Below, in pieces: positions 59,649 through 64,000 of a DNA stretch of 64,000 bases; the first letter of the stretch is position 1, and each line of letters begins with the position of its first letter. Origin of the DNA: Sphingobium sp. YR768 (lineage in GTDB: Bacteria > Pseudomonadota > Alphaproteobacteria > Sphingomonadales > Sphingomonadaceae). A model generated the notes under the pieces. The model saw nothing but the letters and a program-made list of their open reading frames with translations. It was not told the origin of the DNA and did no database searches. The position numbers and the translations under genes were made by a program. The DNA is taken from positions 1 through 64,000 of the forward strand of contig NZ_FOGE01000016.1 of NCBI RefSeq assembly GCF_900111125.1, read 5' to 3'.

Positions 59649-62090
59649 TTGAAAAGCCATATCATCGTGCGCGATTCGCTGTTCGTTGCAGCGTTGCTTG
59701 CCTCGTCATCTGGCATCGCGATGGCACAGGGTAGTACGGACAGCACGGCTCGCCAGCCTACGGCCAGCCTGGACGACATCGTCGTCACTGCCCGTAAGCG
59801 CGACGAATCCTCGATCGCGGTCCCCGTCGTGATGACGGCCGTGGGCGCCAGTGAACTCTCCCGCCGTTCCGTCACCAATCTGGACGGCATCGCGCGTATC
59901 GTGCCCCAGCTTATCATCGCGCCGCAGAACGGATCGGTGCAGGGCGGCAATATCGCGCTGCGCGGCATCAGCGGGCCGGACAGCAATCCCTTCGGCGATC
60001 AGGCCGTGTCCTTCAACATCGACGGCGTTCAGATCGCCAAGGCGACCGTCCGCCGCATGAGCGACACCGACATCGCCCAGGTCGAAGTGCTCAAGGGGCC
60101 GCAGGCGCTCTTCTATGGCAAGAACAGCCCCGGCGGCGTCGTATCCATCCGCACTGCCGATCCGACCAGCAGCTTCGAAGCGAAGGTCAGTGGCGGCTAT
60201 GAATTCAACGCCGACGAACTGCGTCTGGAAGGCTATGTCTCCGGCCCCGTCACCGAAACGCTGGGCGTGCGCCTGGCCGGCTATTATTCACGGATCGAAG
60301 GAGACCTTAATAATCAGGTGCCCGAAACCGCCTATCTCTATCCCAAGGAGCAGCGGCTGCCGCATAATCGCGACTATGCGATCCGCGGCACGGTCAAATG
60401 GGAACCAACCGACAATTTCGACGCCCGGCTGAAGGTCAATATCGGCCGCACCAAATATGCCGGCCCGGCGCAGGCGGGCGAATTCATCCATTGCCCCTTC
60501 GGTTCGCCCCAGTCGGGATCGACCGACAATTGCAAGGCGGACGACCAGCTCATCCGTGGCTCGTCCGGCCCGATCGTCGGGACGCTCGATCCCACTTTCC
60601 GCGATGGCGAGCCTTATGGCCGCCAGCGCCAGATCCTGACCGGGCTGGAAATGAATTACAGCCCGTCGGACGAGGTCAAGCTGACCTCGATCACCGGCTA
60701 TTATGATGTCGACCTCATTCAGGCCGAAAATTACGAAAACGACTATTCGATCGCGCTGCCCAGCCGTAATATCTACAAGGACAAGGAATTCAGCCAAGAA
60801 CTGCGCATCCAGACCGATTATGATGGCCCGCTGAACTTCACCGCCGGCACCTATCTCGGCATCACGAAGGCGGAGACCGGGTCTAAGACCTTCCTTTTCG
60901 CGGCGGAAGCAAGCGGCCTCGCCTCCCTGACTGCCAACGGCCTTGGCTTCATCCCGCTGCGCACGCCCTTCCAGATCAACAACTATTATTTCGTGCAGGA
61001 AGGCACGGCCTATTCAGCCTTCCTCCAGATGAGCTACAAGCCCATCGAGCAGATCGAAATCACTGCCGGCGGCCGCTATTCCTATGAAAAGAAGAAGCTG
61101 ACCAAGGTGCTGAACGGCATCAATGGCGGCGTCGGCTTCGTCGAGCCGGTGCAGAACACGTTCGACAATATGGTCGACGTCACCGACCAGCTCGTCAAGC
61201 GCAGCGGCAACTGGAATGATTTCTCGCCGGAAATCAGCGTCTCCTATCGCCCGACCCAGGATCTGACGATCTTCGGCAACTATAAGCATGGCTTCCTGTC
61301 AGGCGGCTTCAACTCCAGCTCGGTCGACAATATCGCGACCACCGACCTGTCCTATGACCCGCAGACCATCAAGGGCTTTGAGGCCGGCCTGAAGGCCGCC
61401 ATGCTGGACCGCACGCTGCGCATCAACATGGCCGCCTACACCTACCGCGTCGATGACCTTCAGGTCGTCAACTTCACCAATGCCAGTTCGACCATCCGCA
61501 ATGCCGCATCGACCAAGATCAAAGGCGTGGAATTCGACTTCAATTACCGCACGCCACTGGATGGTCTGTCGGTCCATGGTGCCGCCGCCTACAACCGGGG
61601 TCGCTATGCTGCCTTCGCCAACGCGCCTTGCTATAATGGCCAGACGCCGACGCAGGGCTGCGTCATCGGCAGTTCCGGTGCGCCGGTGCAGGATCTGTCG
61701 GGCGCCGAAATCCCCCGCGCGCCGCGCTGGAACCTGTCGAGCGGCTTTTCCTATGAAACGCCGCTGACCGAAGCAGTGAAAATCGGCTTGTCTGCCGATG
61801 CTAATTATTCAAGTAGTATGTTAACCGACGCAACTTCCGCGCCGGAAGGTCGGATGCCCAAATATACACTGCTCGACGCATCGCTGCGCATCAGCGACAC
61901 GGACGATAAGTGGGAAGTCGCGCTGGTCGGCCGCAACCTGACCAACAAATATTATTATGTCGCTTCGACCGACGTGCCCTTCACCGGCAGCGGCACGGGG
62001 ACGGCGGCAGGCGTGCCAGGCGATCGCTTCGCGGCAGTCAGCCGTGGGCGGGAAGTGATGATCCGTCTATCCTACAAGTTCGGGCAATAA
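59649..62090 (+). CDS. TonB-dependent outer-membrane receptor (TTG start)
   Basis: An 813-residue receptor. A signal peptide ends near SSGIAMA (about residue 24). It is followed by the TonB box DDIVVTARKRD, a plug with VEVLKGPQALFYGKNSPGG (about 140-158), and a barrel ending LSYKFGQ, with the aromatic residue followed by two extra residues. I chose the TTG at 59649 because GGGAGAG precedes it and the signal peptide begins there. ATG codons at 59529 and 59598 would add odd leader residues and lack ribosome-binding sites. It probably takes up a substrate of the surrounding catabolic regulon. Confidence 0.92.
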   Translation: MKSHIIVRDSLFVAALLASSSGIAMAQGSTDSTARQPTASLDDIVVTARKRDESSIAVPVVMTAVGASELSRRSVTNLDGIARIVPQLIIAPQNGSVQGGNIALRGISGPDSNPFGDQAVSFNIDGVQIAKATVRRMSDTDIAQVEVLKGPQALFYGKNSPGGVVSIRTADPTSSFEAKVSGGYEFNADELRLEGYVSGPVTETLGVRLAGYYSRIEGDLNNQVPETAYLYPKEQRLPHNRDYAIRGTVKWEPTDNFDARLKVNIGRTKYAGPAQAGEFIHCPFGSPQSGSTDNCKADDQLIRGSSGPIVGTLDPTFRDGEPYGRQRQILTGLEMNYSPSDEVKLTSITGYYDVDLIQAENYENDYSIALPSRNIYKDKEFSQELRIQTDYDGPLNFTAGTYLGITKAETGSKTFLFAAEASGLASLTANGLGFIPLRTPFQINNYYFVQEGTAYSAFLQMSYKPIEQIEITAGGRYSYEKKKLTKVLNGINGGVGFVEPVQNTFDNMVDVTDQLVKRSGNWNDFSPEISVSYRPTQDLTIFGNYKHGFLSGGFNSSSVDNIATTDLSYDPQTIKGFEAGLKAAMLDRTLRINMAAYTYRVDDLQVVNFTNASSTIRNAASTKIKGVEFDFNYRTPLDGLSVHGAAAYNRGRYAAFANAPCYNGQTPTQGCVIGSSGAPVQDLSGAEIPRAPRWNLSSGFSYETPLTEAVKIGLSADANYSSSMLTDATSAPEGRMPKYTLLDASLRISDTDDKWEVALVGRNLTNKYYYVASTDVPFTGSGTGTAAGVPGDRFAAVSRGREVMIRLSYKFGQ

Positions 62091-62115
62091 CGCCCCGATC
62101 AACGATCGCCATTGC

Positions 62116-62149
62116 GGGTCTGCCGATGCACTATCGGCAGACCCTTTTT
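62116..62149 (+). terminator. strong rho-independent terminator
   Basis: GGGTCTGCCGAT (62116-62127) and ATCGGCAGACCC (62133-62144) form a perfect 12-base stem with loop GCACT. They are followed by TTTTT (62145-62149), 26 bases after the TonB receptor stop. Confidence 0.92.
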
Positions 62150-62160
62150 CGACCCAATTC

Positions 62161-62176
62161 GATAACAGCTATTATC
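62161..62176. promoter_or_regulatory. near-palindrome upstream of an SDR gene
   Basis: GATAACAGCTATTATC is self-complementary at 14 of 16 positions. It lies 11 bases before the SDR start, overlapping the space just upstream of the ribosome-binding site. It does not match the shared operator. It may be an operator for another regulator. Confidence 0.3.
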
Positions 62177-62187
62177 AGGAGCAGGAC

Positions 62188-63036
62188 ATGGCACGATATC
62201 TGGTAGTTGGCGGCGCGGGCGGTGTGGGTTCTGCCCTCGTCTCGGCGCTCAAGGCGGCGGGCGATGAGGTGGTCGCCTCCGTCCTCGACGACAGGGAAGC
62301 GGCGGCGGTAACGGCCGCGCATGCCGATGTGGCCAGCTTTGCGCTCGACCTGTCGAAGCCAACCTCGGTGGTCGCGGCCGTCCGCGCGGCGATCGGTAAC
62401 GCTCCGCTGGATGGCGTAGCGGTCTGCGCAGCGGTCGCACCGATCGGCATTTTGGAAATGGCCGATCTCGATCAGGTCGCCCGCACGCTGGACGTCAACA
62501 TCCTGTCCGCGCTTGCCATTTTTCAGGCTACCATTCCGTCGCTACGTGCGAGCAAGGGGCGGCTCGTCTTCATCAGTTCCATGGCGGGCAAGGTATCGAT
62601 GCCTTTCGTCGGCCAGTATAGTGCCTCCAAGTTCGGCCTAGAGGGTCTGGCTGATGCCATGCGCCGCGAAGTGGCTGGACAGGGCGTGCATGTCGCGCTG
62701 GTGGAACCGGGTGGGATCAAGACCCCCATGGTGGACACGCAACTCGCGCAGGTCAGCCAGATGATCGAGGAACTGACACCGCAGGACGATGCGCTCTACG
62801 GCCATTTCTATCGCGGCTTCCGTGCGGCCGCACATGCCAGCCACATCAGCACCGCTTCCACCCCCGAACAGGTGGCAAGCGTCGTGGTTCGCGCCCTGAC
62901 CGATGCAGCGCCGGCTGCCCGCTATGCTGCAGGTGCGGATGCAGAACAGCTTATCGCTGCCGCGCACAGCCTGTCCGACGCGGAGATGGATGCGATGATG
63001 GCGGCCATGATGTCCGGCGAAACGGCGCCAGCCTAA
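62188..63036 (+). CDS. SDR-family oxidoreductase (17beta-HSD-like)
   Basis: A 282-residue SDR. The glycine motif is GGAGGVG (about 8-14), followed by a short variable N-terminal half. The catalytic serine is in FISSMAG and the YSASK motif is at about 144-148, followed by VEPGGIKTPM. The PGGIKT pattern and longer C-terminus resemble retinol/17beta-hydroxysteroid-type SDRs. AGGAGCAGGAC precedes the ATG. A strong terminator upstream separates it from the TonB receptor, so it has its own promoter. Confidence 0.88.
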   Translation: MARYLVVGGAGGVGSALVSALKAAGDEVVASVLDDREAAAVTAAHADVASFALDLSKPTSVVAAVRAAIGNAPLDGVAVCAAVAPIGILEMADLDQVARTLDVNILSALAIFQATIPSLRASKGRLVFISSMAGKVSMPFVGQYSASKFGLEGLADAMRREVAGQGVHVALVEPGGIKTPMVDTQLAQVSQMIEELTPQDDALYGHFYRGFRAAAHASHISTASTPEQVASVVVRALTDAAPAARYAAGADAEQLIAAAHSLSDAEMDAMMAAMMSGETAPA

Positions 63037-63043
63037 CGATATT

Positions 63044-63069
63044 GCGGGGCGGCGTTGCTGCCGCCCCGC
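63044..63069. terminator. bidirectional hairpin terminator
   Basis: GCGGGGCGGC (63044-63053) and GCCGCCCCGC (63060-63069) form a perfect 10-base stem with loop GTTGCT between convergent genes. Confidence 0.8.
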
Positions 63070-63079
63070 GAAAACCATG

Positions 63080-63589
63080 CTAGCGGCGCGGCCCATGGCC
63101 GATGAAGGCGGGTTCCACCATGCTGCCTTCCTGCTCCAACTGCCACACGATATAATCGCGCAGCACTTGATGGAGGTCGGCCGCTTGACCGTCGCTCTCC
63201 GGCGTAACCTGCAATAACAGCAACAGATCACAGACATGCTGCCGCAACGCAGCCACCGTCTCGCCAAGGCGCGCAAGCGATGGATAGACGCTCGGATCAG
63301 GCGTTGCATCAACCGCACGACCAATGGCGGCCTTCAACGCAGCGGCATCCGACCGGCCGGCCAACCAGTCCAGCGCAGCCGGGAACAGATCGCGCAGATA
63401 GGCGATCTCATCGAACAGCAACTGCCCTTCCTTGTCGATGCGATGCTCCACGAAACGCAGCATATGCTGGATCGTCGCAGCATTGCTGCGTTCGGTGCGA
63501 CCAGACAGCGAGGGAATGATCCCGCTTTCCATCGTTTCGCGCACGCAGCGCAGCACTTCGGTTGCGGTCGGGGTCAGGATCGGGATCAT
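63080..63589 (-). CDS. hypothetical helical protein coupled to a kinase gene
   Basis: A 169-residue, mostly helical protein of unknown function. Its segment SNAATIQHMLRFVEHR (about 35-50) resembles SNEEALVASLKILETR (about 26-41) in the N-terminal helical domain of the kinase at 56492. Its ATG overlaps the stop of the upstream kinase gene (ATGA), so the two are translationally coupled. This suggests a partner domain for an APH-fold kinase, here encoded separately. Confidence 0.7.
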   Translation of the reverse strand: MIPILTPTATEVLRCVRETMESGIIPSLSGRTERSNAATIQHMLRFVEHRIDKEGQLLFDEIAYLRDLFPAALDWLAGRSDAAALKAAIGRAVDATPDPSVYPSLARLGETVAALRQHVCDLLLLLQVTPESDGQAADLHQVLRDYIVWQLEQEGSMVEPAFIGHGPRR

Positions 63590-64000
63590 GCGACAGTCTC
63601 GTTCATTTGAGCAAACCAGGCAGGGTCGATGGGCTTCCCAAGGCCGCCCGCACCGGCCAGCATCCGCTTGGCCAGATGGAAAACTTCGGTGCCGGTCCAG
63701 GCCTGCCGGATATCCGCCTTGCCATTATGCAGAACCACGGCCGCCTTGTGCCCATAGAGGATGGCGCCCAGCGTGCGGAGGCGCTGATAGAAATGAACAT
63801 TCTCGATCGGCAGATCGATGCCGCTGACCTCCCGATAATAGGCTAGCGCCTGCTCCAGCCCCCAGATCTTGGCGCCGTCCCGCTCGATCTCCGGGATCAG
63901 ATCCTGCAAGGAAGCGAAATCTGCCGCCGGGTCGCCAATGGACGCTTCCTCCCAGTCGCTCATGGCGACGATCTCGCCATTTAGGAATATCTCCTCGCCC
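63586..64000 (-). CDS. APH-fold kinase, C-terminal part (runs off the window)
   Basis: The reading frame is open from 64000 down to its stop at 63586, so only the last 137 or so residues are present and the true start lies beyond the window. The visible part includes GEEIFLNGEIVAMSDWEEASIGDPAADF, the metal-binding D-W and GDP segments typical of ACAD10/11-like and LvaA-like kinases. The internal ATG at 63963 is not the start, because it cuts the kinase motif. It is followed by the helical protein gene with a four-base overlap. Confidence 0.82.
   Translation of the reverse strand, partial: GEEIFLNGEIVAMSDWEEASIGDPAADFASLQDLIPEIERDGAKIWGLEQALAYYREVSGIDLPIENVHFYQRLRTLGAILYGHKAAVVLHNGKADIRQAWTGTEVFHLAKRMLAGAGGLGKPIDPAWFAQMNETVA

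Noticed and set aside
1..64000. Insertion sequences, integrase, tRNA-linked attachment site, CRISPR
   Set aside because: I saw no transposase or integrase motif, no tRNA-like cloverleaf and no regular spaced repeats, so I make no claim that the island is mobile.

Overview
The window looks like chromosome or megaplasmid DNA of a sphingomonad alphaproteobacterium (Sphingobium, Sphingomonas or Novosphingobium type). The reasons are the GC-rich coding sequence, three large TonB-dependent receptors with an IVVTA-type TonB box, and long runs of SDR, P450, acyl-CoA dehydrogenase and kinase-like genes typical of sphingomonad catabolic islands. The genus is an inference. I see no rRNA, tRNA, insertion sequence, integrase or CRISPR array. 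No gene-free stretch exceeds 300 bases; the longest are about 1-249, 48644-48909 and 59398-59648.

Layout. 0.25-6.1 kb holds housekeeping-like genes: a ClC channel, a YnfA-type membrane protein, small regulators and hypotheticals, and a LytS/LytTR-type two-component pair. 6.2-10.5 kb is a small catabolic operon (VOC protein, tiny conserved protein, phytoene-desaturase-like oxidoreductase, SDR) divergent from an HxlR regulator. 10.6-16.5 kb is a minus-strand operon of TonB receptor, Tat-exported sulfatase, NAD-dependent epimerase and LysR regulator. A FAD monooxygenase is divergent from it at 16.6 kb. 17.8-26.3 kb has two divergent operons. The minus one encodes an alpha/beta hydrolase, VOC protein, MFS transporter, two SDRs, a small monooxygenase-like protein and a histidinol-dehydrogenase homologue. 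The plus one encodes a fumarylacetoacetase-family hydrolase, a cupin and an SDR.

26.3-62 kb is a large catabolic region built from divergent operons. It has three P450s, one ferredoxin, a Rieske oxygenase, an Old-Yellow-Enzyme homologue, three acyl-CoA dehydrogenases, three crotonases, a TesB thioesterase, four complete and one partial aminoglycoside-phosphotransferase-fold kinases, a GMC oxidoreductase, a zinc alcohol dehydrogenase, a 3-ketosteroid-dehydrogenase-like flavoprotein, two TonB receptors, and MarR and TetR regulators. The content suggests uptake, oxygenation and CoA-dependent breakdown of a hydrophobic (poly)cyclic or branched compound, terpenoid- or steroid-like. The substrate is an inference. 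No acyl-CoA ligase, thiolase or ferredoxin reductase is present, so the pathway must be completed elsewhere.

The main find is a palindromic element, core TATGCTAGCATA, in eight divergent promoters between 30.2 and 59.5 kb. It usually lies 26-50 bp from both start codons and is doubled at three promoters. It joins about 20 or more genes into one apparent regulon. The MarR-family gene at 34.4 kb, downstream of one of these sites, is the best candidate regulator. A second notable feature is an acyl-CoA dehydrogenase/kinase pair resembling ACAD10/11 or LvaC/LvaA (phosphorylation-dependent processing of hydroxyacyl-CoAs).
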